In this document: positions 7,494 to 15,798 of the stretch, in pieces
How positions within the stretch are numbered: position 1 is the stretch's first letter
How the letters are laid out: each line of letters opens with the position of its first letter
Source: JACCYJ01 sp038198775
Lineage (GTDB): Bacteria; Actinomycetota; Actinomycetes; Propionibacteriales; Nocardioidaceae
Direction: 5' to 3'
DNA length: 64,000 nucleotides
NCBI GenBank assembly: GCA_038198775.1
Contig: JBBPZV010000017.1
Coordinates: 171,580 to 235,579 of the forward strand
Notes under the pieces: generated by a model
Told to the model about the DNA's origin: nothing
Database searches by the model: none
What the model saw: the letters and a program-made list of their open reading frames with translations, nothing else
Translations under genes and position numbers: made by a program

Positions 7494-9290
7494 CTACTGC
7501 TTCGGCGACTTCGTCGGCTTCGTCGGCTTGGGCGACTTCGAGGGCGTCGGGCTGGTGGGCGGGGTGGTGGGCTCGGTGGTCGGAGGAGTGGTGGGCTCCG
7601 TCGTGGGCGAGGTCGTCGGGGGCGCTCGGCCGGTGACGGTGATCACGACGATCGTTTTCGCCGGAGCAGACTCGCCGGCGGCTGGGGCCTGGTCGATCAC
7701 CGTCCCCTGCGGCCGTGAGGTGTCGGCGCTCTTGACGACGTCTACGCGGTAGCCGGCGGCCTTGAGCGTCGCCTTCGCCTCCGGCTTCGCCATGCCGACC
7801 ACGTCGGGGATGGACGGTGGCAGCCCGGAGGAGTACGTCAGCGTCACCGTGGAGCCCTTGCTGACCGGAGTCCCGCCCGCCGGGTCGGTTTGCAGGACGG
7901 TGCCGTTCGGGCGGCCGGACTCCTGTGGCGCGAAGGCGGGCTGCAGGTTGAGCGAACGCAGCTCGGCGGCCGCGGCGGCGCGGGTCTTCCCGACCAGGTC
8001 GACGGGCACCGGGATGGTCGCCGGGCCGGTGCTGACCACGAGGGCAACCAGATCGTTGGCCGCGAGGAAGCTCGGGGGCTTCGGGTCCTGGCTGATGACC
8101 CGACCCTCGCCGACGACGTCGCTGGGCTCGCTAGTGACCGTGACCGACAGGTTGCTCGCTTTGATCTTTGCTCTGGCCTGGGGTTCGGTCATGTTGACGA
8201 CGTTGGGCACCTGGATGTCGCGTTGCGGTGAGCCGCTGCCGAGCAGCGCGGGGACGGCGAAGGCGCCGCCCGCGATCAGCGCCAGCAGCAGCACACTCAG
8301 CGCAAGCCACAGCCCGGTACGGCTGCGGGAACGGTCATCAATGCCGTCGTGGGGGTCCTGCAACGGCAGGAACGTCGTGTCGGAGCCGGCGACCACGGCT
8401 GGGACTACCGCGGTCGCCGTCTCGACGACGGGCGCCGCCACCGCGTGACCGAGCAGGAACCGTTCGATGTCGGCGCGCATCTCCGCCGCGCTCTGGTAGC
8501 GGTCCCCGGTCGGCTTGGCGAGTGACTTGGCGACGATGGCGTCGATCGCGGCCGGGATCTCGGGGTTGTAGTGCGAGGGCGACCGCGCCTCCTCGCGCAC
8601 GTGCTGGTAGGCGATCGAGACGGGGCTGTCCCCGAGGAAAGGCGGTCGCCCGGTCAGCAGCTCGAAGAGCAGGCAACCGGTCGAGTAGATGTCGGTGCGG
8701 GCGTCGACGTGCTCGCCGCGCGCCTGCTCCGGCGACAGGTACTGTGCGGTCCCCACCACCGCGGCGGTCTGCGTCACGGTGGCGGACGTGTCCGCCACGG
8801 CCCTGGCGATGCCGAAGTCCATGACCTTGACCTGGCCGGATGGTGTCAGCATGACGTTGGCGGGCTTGATGTCGCGGTGGATGATCCCCATGCGGTGGCT
8901 GTAGTCCAACGCCGACAGCACGTCGGCGGTGATCTCGAGTGCCCGCTCGGGCAGGATCTTGCGGCCCTCGCGGAGGATGTCGCGCAGGGTTCGGCCCGAG
9001 ACGTACTCCATGACGATGTACGGAAGCGAGTCGTCGCTGTGGACGTCTTCCCCGGTGTCGTACACGGCGACGATGGCGGGATGGTTCAGCGACGCGGCCG
9101 ACTGCGCCTCCCGCCGGAACCGGGTGTGGAAGGTCGGGTCGTTGGCGAGGTCCCTGCGCAGCACCTTGATCGCCACGGTCCGGCCGAGCCGCAGGTCCTG
9201 ACCCACCCGCACGTCGGCCATTCCGCCACGTCCGAGCAAGCCGCCCATCTCGTAGCGGTCACCCAGCCTGCGGGTGCTCTCAACCGCCAT
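7494..9290 (-). CDS. pknB: Ser/Thr protein kinase with PASTA repeats (PknB-like)
   Basis: A 598-residue transmembrane kinase controlling wall growth. The kinase domain (about 13-276) has the Gly loop LGRGGMAD, catalytic Lys42, HRDIKPAN with Asp140, DFG at 158-160 and an activation loop rich in Thr. One helix (about 327-349) leads to three PASTA repeats outside the cell (about 359-422, 425-489, 491-554), which in this family bind muropeptide or lipid II. The C-terminal 40 residues are Pro/Thr/Ser/Lys-rich short repeats. It is the last gene of the operon fhaA-fhaB-pstP-rodA-pbpA-pknB. The pknA gene that precedes pknB in mycobacteria is absent. Confidence 0.96.
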   Translation of the reverse strand: MAVESTRRLGDRYEMGGLLGRGGMADVRVGQDLRLGRTVAIKVLRRDLANDPTFHTRFRREAQSAASLNHPAIVAVYDTGEDVHSDDSLPYIVMEYVSGRTLRDILREGRKILPERALEITADVLSALDYSHRMGIIHRDIKPANVMLTPSGQVKVMDFGIARAVADTSATVTQTAAVVGTAQYLSPEQARGEHVDARTDIYSTGCLLFELLTGRPPFLGDSPVSIAYQHVREEARSPSHYNPEIPAAIDAIVAKSLAKPTGDRYQSAAEMRADIERFLLGHAVAAPVVETATAVVPAVVAGSDTTFLPLQDPHDGIDDRSRSRTGLWLALSVLLLALIAGGAFAVPALLGSGSPQRDIQVPNVVNMTEPQARAKIKASNLSVTVTSEPSDVVGEGRVISQDPKPPSFLAANDLVALVVSTGPATIPVPVDLVGKTRAAAAAELRSLNLQPAFAPQESGRPNGTVLQTDPAGGTPVSKGSTVTLTYSSGLPPSIPDVVGMAKPEAKATLKAAGYRVDVVKSADTSRPQGTVIDQAPAAGESAPAKTIVVITVTGRAPPTTSPTTEPTTPPTTEPTTPPTSPTPSKSPKPTKPTKSPKQ

Positions 9291-9314
9291 CGTGACCGCG
9301 CTCCTCTGGATGCC

Positions 9315-10790
9315 TCATGGGCGTAGCTGAGCCTCCATCATCGCCTTGGCGATGGGCCCGGCCAGCCCGCCACCAGAGACATCGGTTCGGGCGACGCCGG
9401 TGGCGTCCTGGACGAAGACGGCCACCGCGATCTGCGGGTTCTTCGCCGGGGCGAACGAGACGAACCAGGCGTACGGCTTGCGCTTCGCCGACGACTGCGC
9501 CGTGCCCGTCTTGGCGGCGACGGGAACACCGGGAATGGCCGCGGAACCTGCCGTCCCGTTGGTCACCACCGACTGCATCATCGTCGTCAGCTGCCCGGCG
9601 ACTTCGGGGGAAACCGCCTCGTGCAGCCGCTCCGGGGTGGTCTGCTGGAGCACCTGCTGGTCGGGCGAGCGCAGCTGCGAGACGAGGTACGGCTTCATCA
9701 CCGTGCCCGCGTTCGCGATCCCGGCGGCGACCATGGCCATCTGCAGTGGTGACGCCGCCACGTCGAACTGGCCGATGGCGCTCAGTGCCGTCTGCGACTC
9801 GTCCAGCGGGCTCGTTCCCGGCGGCGTGAACTGGCTGGTGGCCGTCGGCAGGTCGCCGATGAGGTTGCTGTCGCCGAAGCCGAAGGCCTCCGCCTGCCGG
9901 CGCAGCACCCCCTCCCCGAGGGTCCGGCCGACGTCTCCGAACGCCACGTTGCACGACACGTCCAACGCCTGGGTGAGGGTGATCTTGGGGGCACCGCAGC
10001 TGCCGCCGCTCTCGTTGTGCAGCTGGTAGCCGCTGTCCTTGAAGGTCAGGGTCGAGCCGCCGTTCACCAGCGTGTCGGGCCGGAAGCCGTTGGACAGCGC
10101 CGCGGCCGCCGTCACCAGCTTGAACGTGGAGCCCGGGGGGAAGATCTCGTTGCGGCTGCGGTCGAGCAGCGGGTTGCGGCGGTCCTTGCTGAGCTGCCTC
10201 CAGGCCTTCTTGACGGCGCCGAAGCGGTGACTGGCCAGCGAGTTCGGGTTGTAGCTCGGCAGGCTCACCATCGCCAAGACCGCGCCGGTCGCGGGGTCGA
10301 GTGCGACGGCGGCACCACTGCTGGCGCCGGGCAGGCGCTTCAGCCCGTCGTACGCCGCCCGCTGCACCCGCGGGTTGATGGTCAGCGTCACGCTTCCGCC
10401 GTTCGGCTGCTGGTTGCCCACCAGGTCGATGACCCGGTTCACGAACAGCCGTGGGTCGCTGCCGGACAAGACGTCGTTCTCGGCCTGCTCGATCCCGCTG
10501 GAGCCGTAGAGGTAGGAGTAGTAGCCGGTGATGTTGGCGTAGCGCCGCCCATGCGCGTACGTCCGTTGGTAGGTGAACTCGTCGTTGCTCTTGACGCTCT
10601 CCGCGATCGGCTGGCCGCCCACCAGGATCGGCCCACGGTCACGGGAGAACTCGTCGTTGAGCACCCGGCGGTTTCCTGGGTGGGAGTTCAGTGCGTCGGC
10701 GTGGATGAACTGCACGTAGTTGACGTTGACCAACAGTGCCACGAACATCAGCATGCAGCCGATGGCCATCACCCGGATCGGCCGGTTCAT
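9315..10790 (-). CDS. pbpA: class B penicillin-binding protein (PbpA)
   Basis: A 491-residue peptidoglycan transpeptidase, anchored by one N-terminal helix (VMAIGCMLMFVALLVNVNYVQ). The transpeptidase motifs are complete: PPGSTFK with nucleophile Ser221 and Lys224, SCN at 279-281, and KTGTAQ with Lys427. It is the cognate partner of the SEDS glycosyltransferase encoded just upstream; the two genes overlap as ATGA (10787-10790), implying coupled synthesis. It lies 24 bp upstream of pknB. Confidence 0.96.
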   Translation of the reverse strand: MNRPIRVMAIGCMLMFVALLVNVNYVQFIHADALNSHPGNRRVLNDEFSRDRGPILVGGQPIAESVKSNDEFTYQRTYAHGRRYANITGYYSYLYGSSGIEQAENDVLSGSDPRLFVNRVIDLVGNQQPNGGSVTLTINPRVQRAAYDGLKRLPGASSGAAVALDPATGAVLAMVSLPSYNPNSLASHRFGAVKKAWRQLSKDRRNPLLDRSRNEIFPPGSTFKLVTAAAALSNGFRPDTLVNGGSTLTFKDSGYQLHNESGGSCGAPKITLTQALDVSCNVAFGDVGRTLGEGVLRRQAEAFGFGDSNLIGDLPTATSQFTPPGTSPLDESQTALSAIGQFDVAASPLQMAMVAAGIANAGTVMKPYLVSQLRSPDQQVLQQTTPERLHEAVSPEVAGQLTTMMQSVVTNGTAGSAAIPGVPVAAKTGTAQSSAKRKPYAWFVSFAPAKNPQIAVAVFVQDATGVARTDVSGGGLAGPIAKAMMEAQLRP

Positions 10791-12184
10791 CGCGTTCTCA
10801 GCACGGTGGTGGCGTCCTCGGAGTCCAGCGGCAGGACTTGTGGGGCGGGACGCCGGGACTGGTCGCTGATCCGCAGCAGCAGCGCGATGATCGCCCAGTT
10901 GGAGACCAGCGACGACCCCCCGTACGACAAGAACGGTGTCGTCAGCCCGGTCAACGGGATGAGCTCGGTGACCCCGCCGATCACGACGAACACCTGGATC
11001 GCGAACGAGACCGCGAGCCCGGTGGCGATGAGCTTGCCGAACGTGTCGCGACACACCAACGCTGTCCGCAGGCCCCGCTCGACGATCAGCGCGTAGACGA
11101 CGATGATCGCCATCAGCCCGGCCAGCCCAAGCTCCTCGCCCAACGAGGTGGCGATGAAGTCCGAGTAGGAGAACGGCGTCAGCATCGGGTCCCCCATGCC
11201 GAGGCCGCGACCGAGCAAGCCGCCGTAGGCCAAGCCGTACTGTCCCTGGATGATCTGGTAGTAAGTGTCGGGGCGGCTGAACGGGTCCAACCAGCCCTGC
11301 ACCCGAAGCTGCACGTGGCCGAAGCTCAGATAGCTGAAGTAGGCGCCGGCAGCAAAAAGCAGGGCGCCCACCATGAGCCATCCGGGGCGTTCGGTGGCGA
11401 CGTACAGCATGACCACGAACAGCCCGAAGAAGAGCAGGGACGAGCCCAGGTCGCGCTGGAAGACGAGCACCCCGAGGCTCAGCAGCCACGCCACCAGCAC
11501 GGGTCCCAGGTCGCGCCCGCGAGGGAGGTCGACGCCGAGCAGGCGCCGTCCGGCCAGCGCCAAGGCGTCGCGCTTGACGACGAGATATCCGGCGAAGAAC
11601 AGCACCAGGCAGATCTTGGCTACCTCGCCGGGCTGGAAGCTGAGCGGTCCCAGGCGAACCCAGATGCGGGCGCCGTTGATGTTGAGGCCGATCCCGGGCA
11701 GCATCGGCAGCAAGAGCAGCAAGATCGCCAGCAGCCCGAACGTGTACGTGAAGGCCTGCAGCCGGCGGTGGTCTCGGACGACGACGAGGACCGCCACGAA
11801 GACCGTGACGCCTACTGCGGTCCACGTCAGCTGCGCCCCGGCAAAGGGACCGGAGTCCGAGCCGAGCTCTGCGAACCCCAGGTCGATGCGGTGGATCATC
11901 GCGAGGCCGAGTCCGTTGAGCACGACGACCAACGGCAGCAGGACCGGATCGGCATATGGTGCGAGCCACCTCACGACGACGTGGGCGAGCAGGGCCATCA
12001 GTGCCAGGCCGCCGCCCAGCAGGTAGACGTCGGTGGGGATCTCACCGGAGACTCCGAGCCCGACGGCGACGTAGGCCGCGAGTCCGACGACCAGCCCGAG
12101 CAGCAGCAACAGCAGCTCTGCGCCGCGCCGCTTGCGGGGAGCCACGCCGCCGCTCACCGCGATGGCTCCGGAGAACGCGCTCAT
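10787..12184 (-). CDS. rodA: SEDS-family peptidoglycan glycosyltransferase (RodA/FtsW)
   Basis: A 465-residue multi-pass membrane enzyme that polymerises lipid II into glycan strands. About ten to twelve hydrophobic helices are visible. SEDS signatures include GARIWVRLGPLSFQPGEVAK, FQRDLGSSLLFFG, GQYGLAYGGLLGRGLGMG, SDFIATSLGEELG and the last-helix TPFLSYGGSSL. Its start overlaps the pstP stop (ATGA) and its stop overlaps pbpA. The partnership with PbpA makes it functionally RodA, although FtsW and RodA are hard to separate by sequence alone. Confidence 0.95.
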   Translation of the reverse strand: MSAFSGAIAVSGGVAPRKRRGAELLLLLLGLVVGLAAYVAVGLGVSGEIPTDVYLLGGGLALMALLAHVVVRWLAPYADPVLLPLVVVLNGLGLAMIHRIDLGFAELGSDSGPFAGAQLTWTAVGVTVFVAVLVVVRDHRRLQAFTYTFGLLAILLLLLPMLPGIGLNINGARIWVRLGPLSFQPGEVAKICLVLFFAGYLVVKRDALALAGRRLLGVDLPRGRDLGPVLVAWLLSLGVLVFQRDLGSSLLFFGLFVVMLYVATERPGWLMVGALLFAAGAYFSYLSFGHVQLRVQGWLDPFSRPDTYYQIIQGQYGLAYGGLLGRGLGMGDPMLTPFSYSDFIATSLGEELGLAGLMAIIVVYALIVERGLRTALVCRDTFGKLIATGLAVSFAIQVFVVIGGVTELIPLTGLTTPFLSYGGSSLVSNWAIIALLLRISDQSRRPAPQVLPLDSEDATTVLRTR

Positions 12185-13563
12185 CGTTGCCGGCCCTGGT
12201 GGTGCCGCCGGTGCCTTGGCGGGGAGTGGGTGCGGCGGGGGGCCGCGGTCGCAGAGGCCGTCGGCGCCGGGGATGCGGGCGGGTTCGTCGTTCGACGCGT
12301 GGTGCTTTCGGGGCAGCCGGTGCCGGTGCCGGCCGCCGTGCCCTGACCGCTGGCGCACTGCCGGGCGTCCACCTGCAGCTGGGCAACCGTGGTGCGGGCG
12401 GCCGCGAGGCTGTTCGCCGTGATGCCCGCCTCGACCTGACCCCGCTGGTAGGCCGGAAGCTGGTCGATCGCGACGTCGTACTGCTCGTAGAGGGAGTCGA
12501 GGTCGATGCCCGGGATGTGCTGGTCGATGCCTCGATAGATGGCGACCTTGCCGTCGGCCGCTCCCACGTAGTACTGACCCTGGGTCCACTGGTAGGTGAG
12601 CCAGCCGCCCGTGACCAGGACGGCCAGCACCACCGCCACAGCGGCCAGCCGGCGAAGCCAGGCGAAGCGGCTGGGTGGCTGGGGTGCGTAACGCAGCTCC
12701 TCGGGGTCGGCCGGGCCGTCCGCTTCGGCGTCTGCGGCGCCGAGCTGTACGGCGGGGGTGATCGACGTGTCCTGGTTCCGGTCCCTGGGCCGGGCCTGTT
12801 CGGCGGCGGCACCGACCAGCATCGGCGGCTGGTTCGCCGCCGGCGCTTCCTCCTCGACGGCCTCGGCGACCACGCAGGTGACGTTGTCGCTGGTCTCGGC
12901 ATCCAGAGCGGCCTCGACCAGTCCCAGGGCGGCGGCGTCGACGGTCTCGGCTGCGAGCAGTCGGGCGATCGCTTCGTCTTCGACGAAGCCGCTCAACCCG
13001 TCACTGCACAGCAACAGCCGGTCACCGGCGCTCAGCGTCAGCAGCTGGAGGTCCGGGTCGATGTCGTGTCGTCCGTCGAGCACCTGCAAGATCAGCGACC
13101 GGTGGGGGTGAACGCGTGCTTCGGCGCTGCTGATACGTCCCTCGTCGACGAGTGTCTGCACGAACGTGTGGTCGTGGGTGAGCTGGGTCAGCTCGTTGTC
13201 TCGCAGCAGGTACGCCCGGGAGTCACCCACGTGGGCGAGGCCCGCCGTTCCGCCGTCGGCGAGGACCGCAGTCAAGGTGGTCGCCATGCCCTCGACGCTG
13301 CGATCGGCTTCCACGATCTCCGCCAGCTTGTCGTTGGCGCGTTGTAGCGCGCCGGCCAGCGCTCCCAACAGGTCCTCCGGCGCAGGGGCGTCGAGCCGGC
13401 GGACCGCACCGACCGCCGTCGCGGACGCCACGTCGCCAGCTGGGCCGCCGCCCATGCCGTCGGCGACCATCAGCAGCCGGGCGCTGGCGTAGCCGGAGTC
13501 CTGGTTGTTGCGACGCAGCCGCCCGAGGTCGGACAGTGCCGAGAAGCGAAGGAGGATCGCCAT
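12181..13563 (-). CDS. pstP: PP2C-type Ser/Thr protein phosphatase (PstP)
   Basis: A 460-residue membrane-anchored phosphatase that reverses PknB-type phosphorylation. The PP2C domain (about 1-235) has metal ligands in NNQD (Asp22) and VADGMGG (Asp35), plus HVGDSRAYL, LLCSDGLSGF and SDNVTCVV. One transmembrane helix (LRRLAAVAVVLAVLVTGGWLTY) separates it from an extracytoplasmic domain containing YRGIDQHIPGIDL. The C-terminus is a Thr/Pro/Arg/His-rich tail. It overlaps rodA by 4 bp and lies 6 bp from fhaB. Confidence 0.95.
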   Translation of the reverse strand: MAILLRFSALSDLGRLRRNNQDSGYASARLLMVADGMGGGPAGDVASATAVGAVRRLDAPAPEDLLGALAGALQRANDKLAEIVEADRSVEGMATTLTAVLADGGTAGLAHVGDSRAYLLRDNELTQLTHDHTFVQTLVDEGRISSAEARVHPHRSLILQVLDGRHDIDPDLQLLTLSAGDRLLLCSDGLSGFVEDEAIARLLAAETVDAAALGLVEAALDAETSDNVTCVVAEAVEEEAPAANQPPMLVGAAAEQARPRDRNQDTSITPAVQLGAADAEADGPADPEELRYAPQPPSRFAWLRRLAAVAVVLAVLVTGGWLTYQWTQGQYYVGAADGKVAIYRGIDQHIPGIDLDSLYEQYDVAIDQLPAYQRGQVEAGITANSLAAARTTVAQLQVDARQCASGQGTAAGTGTGCPESTTRRTTNPPASPAPTASATAAPRRTHSPPRHRRHHQGRQR

Positions 13564-13569
13564 CGGTCG

Positions 13570-14046
13570 CTACCGCTGCAGCTCGACGACGGTCTTGCCG
13601 AGGCGTACCGGAGTGCCCACCGAGATGGGGACCGGCGTGGTGACCCGCTGGCTGCCGAGGTAGGTGCCGTTCGTCGAGCCGAGGTCCTCGACGAACCACT
13701 GCTCACCGTTGGTCGCGATCCTGGCGTGCCGGGTGGAGACGTAGTCGTCGTCGACGCGCAGTGCCGCGTCTGTTCCGCGTCCGATCACCAGGGGACCGCC
13801 GTCCAGTGCGACCGTCTGCCCGGAGTTTGGCCCCTCGGTGACCGCGAGCGCGCGCGGCACATTGCGGGCCGTGCGCGCGGCCCTCGGCTGCCGGACCGGT
13901 TTGGCGGGCCTCGCCGGTTTGGCACGCGCCGTCTCGACCCGGGCGCCGAAGATGTCGGATCGGATCACCGAGACCGCAGACAGCACGAACAGCCACAGCA
14001 CGGCCAGGAAGGCCAGCTTGATCAGCGTCAGCGTCAGCTCCGACAC
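13570..14046 (-). CDS. fhaB: FHA-domain protein FhaB (FipA-like)
   Basis: A 158-residue protein with an N-terminal membrane helix (TLIKLAFLAVLWLFVLSAVSVI), a basic Ala/Arg/Pro linker and a C-terminal forkhead-associated domain (about 85-155). The phosphothreonine-binding signatures are GPLVIGRGTDAALRV, VSTRHARI and DLGSTNGTYLG. The domain reads phosphorylation by PknB-type kinases and links it to division and wall-synthesis partners. It sits between fhaA and pstP, 6 bp from each. Confidence 0.94.
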   Translation of the reverse strand: MSELTLTLIKLAFLAVLWLFVLSAVSVIRSDIFGARVETARAKPARPAKPVRQPRAARTARNVPRALAVTEGPNSGQTVALDGGPLVIGRGTDAALRVDDDYVSTRHARIATNGEQWFVEDLGSTNGTYLGSQRVTTPVPISVGTPVRLGKTVVELQR

Positions 14047-14052
14047 GGCTCG

Positions 14053-14784
14053 TCACGCCCCCTTGGCGTCGAGCCGCTGCGGGTCCCGTACCACCAAGGT
14101 GGTGTTGCCCACCACGATCTGTGACCCGTCCCGCAGCAGTGCCTGGTCGACCCGGCAGCCGTCCACGACGGTGCCGTTGGTTGACTCGAGGTCGACGGCG
14201 CGGACGCTGATCCGGCCCCCCTGCGTCTCCACCCGGATCTCGACGTGGCGGCGAGACACCCCCGGATCGCTGATCCGCAGGTCGGCCTCGCTGCCACGCC
14301 CGACCACCAGCCCCGGCTCGGCGACCGGATGCCGCATCCCGTTGACCTCGATCACCACCGGCGCGGCGCGTACCGCGGTGTCGGTCAGTCGTTGGCCCGC
14401 ACGCGGACCCACGCGGGCACTTGCCCTCCCCCGCACATGGAAGCGGCCCGTTGCCAGCTCCTCGTGGCGCTCGAAGCCGATCGCCAACGGGCCGGCGAGG
14501 GTGTAGCGCTGTTCGGCGACGTGGGATCGGACCATCTGACTGAGCTCGTGAGAGAGCGCCTCCCCGTACGGCGCCAGCCGGTCGTAGTCGGTGCCTGACA
14601 GCTCGACGGTGAAGCTGTTGGGCGCGAGCAACCGGTCCCGGGACACGATCTGCACGGAGTTGTCGATGTCACGCTGCAGCGCGGCGGCGATCTCCACCGG
14701 CTGGACGGCGCTGCGGAAGACGCGGGCGAAGGCTCCGGTCACGGCCTGTTCGAGGCGTTGCTCGAAGCGGTGCAGCACCCCCAA
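14053..14784 (-). CDS. fhaA: DUF3662 and FHA-domain protein FhaA
   Basis: A 243-residue cytosolic protein: the N-terminal DUF3662 domain (about 1-115, FEQRLEQAVTGAFARVF, PVEIAAALQRDID) and a C-terminal FHA domain (about 160-238, LVVGRGSEADLRISDPGVSRRHVEI, DLESTNGT). Mycobacterial FhaA is much longer because of a low-complexity linker that is nearly absent here. The start is TTG 14784, supported by GAGGAGGT seven bases upstream; the GTG two codons later lies too far from it. It is the first gene of the growth-control operon. Confidence 0.92.
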   Translation of the reverse strand: MGVLHRFEQRLEQAVTGAFARVFRSAVQPVEIAAALQRDIDNSVQIVSRDRLLAPNSFTVELSGTDYDRLAPYGEALSHELSQMVRSHVAEQRYTLAGPLAIGFERHEELATGRFHVRGRASARVGPRAGQRLTDTAVRAAPVVIEVNGMRHPVAEPGLVVGRGSEADLRISDPGVSRRHVEIRVETQGGRISVRAVDLESTNGTVVDGCRVDQALLRDGSQIVVGNTTLVVRDPQRLDAKGA

Positions 14785-14909
14785 GGCGCTGACCTCCTCT
14801 CGCTTCCAGCGGCGTGCGGCCGGCCCGGAACGCCTGCTGCGGATGGTATCGGGCCAGTTCGAGCCGAGCGCCGAGCCGCGGCCGCTGGGCCGGGTTGAAG
14901 ACGTCGTTT

Positions 14910-14940
14910 CTACCCCTGTCAGCGCAGGTCAGCGGGGTAG
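14910..14940. other. inverted repeat CTACCCC...GGGGTAG
   Basis: Perfect 7-bp arms (14910-14916 and 14934-14940) enclose a 17-base loop in the 206-bp gap between the divergent fhaA gene and tRNA-Leu. It could be an operator or part of the fhaA upstream region. No binding protein can be named. Confidence 0.3.
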
Positions 14941-14972
14941 TGGCGGCCGCCGCTGCCGTGGCCGTCGCGTGT

Positions 14973-14978
14973 TAGGCT
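14973..14978 (+). promoter_or_regulatory. -10 box TAGGCT of tRNA-Leu
   Basis: TAGGCT lies 12 nt upstream of the first base of the mature tRNA, a normal distance for a tRNA promoter with a short 5' leader. No strong -35 was recognised. Confidence 0.4.
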
Positions 14979-14990
14979 GCCGCGGCGGTG

Positions 14991-15077
14991 GCGCGAGTGG
15001 CGGAATAGGCAGACGCGCACGGTTCAGGTCCGTGTGCCCGAGAGGGCGTGGGGGTTCAACTCCCCCCTCGCGCACCA
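14991..15077 (+). tRNA. tRNA-Leu (CAG anticodon)
   Basis: An 87-nt class II tRNA. The acceptor stem GCGCGAG pairs with CTCGCGC, followed by A and an encoded CCA. The anticodon stem-loop is CACGG-TTCAGGT-CCGTG with anticodon CAG, reading CUG, the dominant leucine codon in high-GC genomes. A long variable arm follows, as expected for tRNA-Leu. The T arm is GGGGG-TTCAACT-CCCCC. Confidence 0.95.
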
Positions 15078-15114
15078 CCCAGACCCGGGCCTGACCTGGG
15101 GCTTTGTCCTTTTC
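15078..15114 (+). terminator. possible terminator of tRNA-Leu
   Basis: CCCAG (15078-15082) can pair with CTGGG (15096-15100), followed by the T-rich stretch CTTTGTCCTTTT. It lies directly after the tRNA CCA end. The stem is short, so this is only a candidate. Confidence 0.35.
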
Positions 15115-15140
15115 CGGGCCTGTTGCCCCGAGGTAGCACG

Positions 15141-15365
15141 GTGGTCACCGGATCGAATGGAACGAGCACAATCTCGACCACGCGACCAGGAGACTCACCG
15201 CCGCAGAGATCGAGCAGGCGATCTGGGACTCGGGTCGGATGGTCCCTCACCGGGAGCACCCCAGTCGGACCCTGTTCCGGTCGGTGACTGACGGCGGAAG
15301 TCCGCCGTGGTCATCGTCGAGATCGTCGACGACGGACGTACGACCGATCACCGGACGAGGCGTGA
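15141..15365 (+). pseudogene. frameshifted toxin of a BrnT/DUF4258-like toxin-antitoxin pair
   Basis: Fragments of one small protein appear in alternating frames. RIEWNEHNLDHATR...IEQAIWDSGRMVPHREHPSRTLFRSVTDGG is in frame 2. It is followed by SAVVIVEIVDDGRT in frame 1, then VRPITGR back in frame 2, with a plausible TGA at 15363-15365 in frame 3. The IEWNEHNLDHA...EEIEQAIW-type start and RPITGR ending resemble small RNase toxins of the BrnT/DUF4258 type. At least three indels are needed to restore one frame. The antitoxin ATG follows two bases after the TGA, the usual toxin-first order. The family name is inferred from pattern only. Confidence 0.6.
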
Positions 15366-15367
15366 CG

Positions 15368-15681
15368 ATGGTGAAGAAGAAGACCGAGGCCAAGTCTGCG
15401 GACTATTACAACGAGACCAAGGAGCTGTCGGAGTTCGACAACGAGAACGCGCTGCCCGTCACGGCGAACCGGTCGGTCACGATCTCGGTGCGGTTCTCCG
15501 ATGAGGAGCTCGCGGAGCTTCGTGCCCGTGCCGAGCAAGCCGGCGTCAAGGTCACCTCGTTCATCCGCGCGGCCGCGCTGAATCAGCGAGCCCGGTTGAC
15601 CGAGCCGCACTCGGCGAGCTTGCCCGGGACCTGGAGCAGCGCGCCCACCAGGTCGCCGAGTTCGTGGCTCGCGGCGCGTAA
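15368..15681 (+). pseudogene. ribbon-helix-helix (CopG-like) antitoxin with a 1-base deletion
   Basis: ATG 15368 opens MVKKKTEAKSADYYNET, then an RHH-like core (SVTISVRFSDEELAELRARAEQAGVKVTSFIRAAAL). The first frame then degenerates after NQRARL. Moving one frame at about 15595 gives ALGELARDLEQRAHQVAEFVARGA and a TAA at 15679-15681, a sensible continuation. One lost G in the TTG codon region (ttg-acc from ttg-gac) would explain the break. With the damaged toxin upstream this looks like a decaying toxin-antitoxin locus beside tRNA-Leu. Sequencing error cannot be excluded. Confidence 0.65.
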
Positions 15682-15798
15682 CTCACGAGGACGCCAACGC
15701 CGCTGATTTGGGCCGCTACGGCTCAGCGCAGCTGAGCGCCAGCGTGGTCAGGCGCCGCCCGGTGGCGCCGACGGAACCGGGTGCGCGAGACTGCCTCG

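Noticed and set aside
7500..7660. Direct repeats in the 3' end of pknB
   Set aside because: They encode the Pro/Thr/Ser-rich tail of the kinase and are explained by low-complexity coding sequence.
14991..15077. Integration site with a duplicated tRNA-Leu 3' end
   Set aside because: No second copy of the tRNA 3' end was found downstream and there is no integrase gene, so island boundaries cannot be supported.
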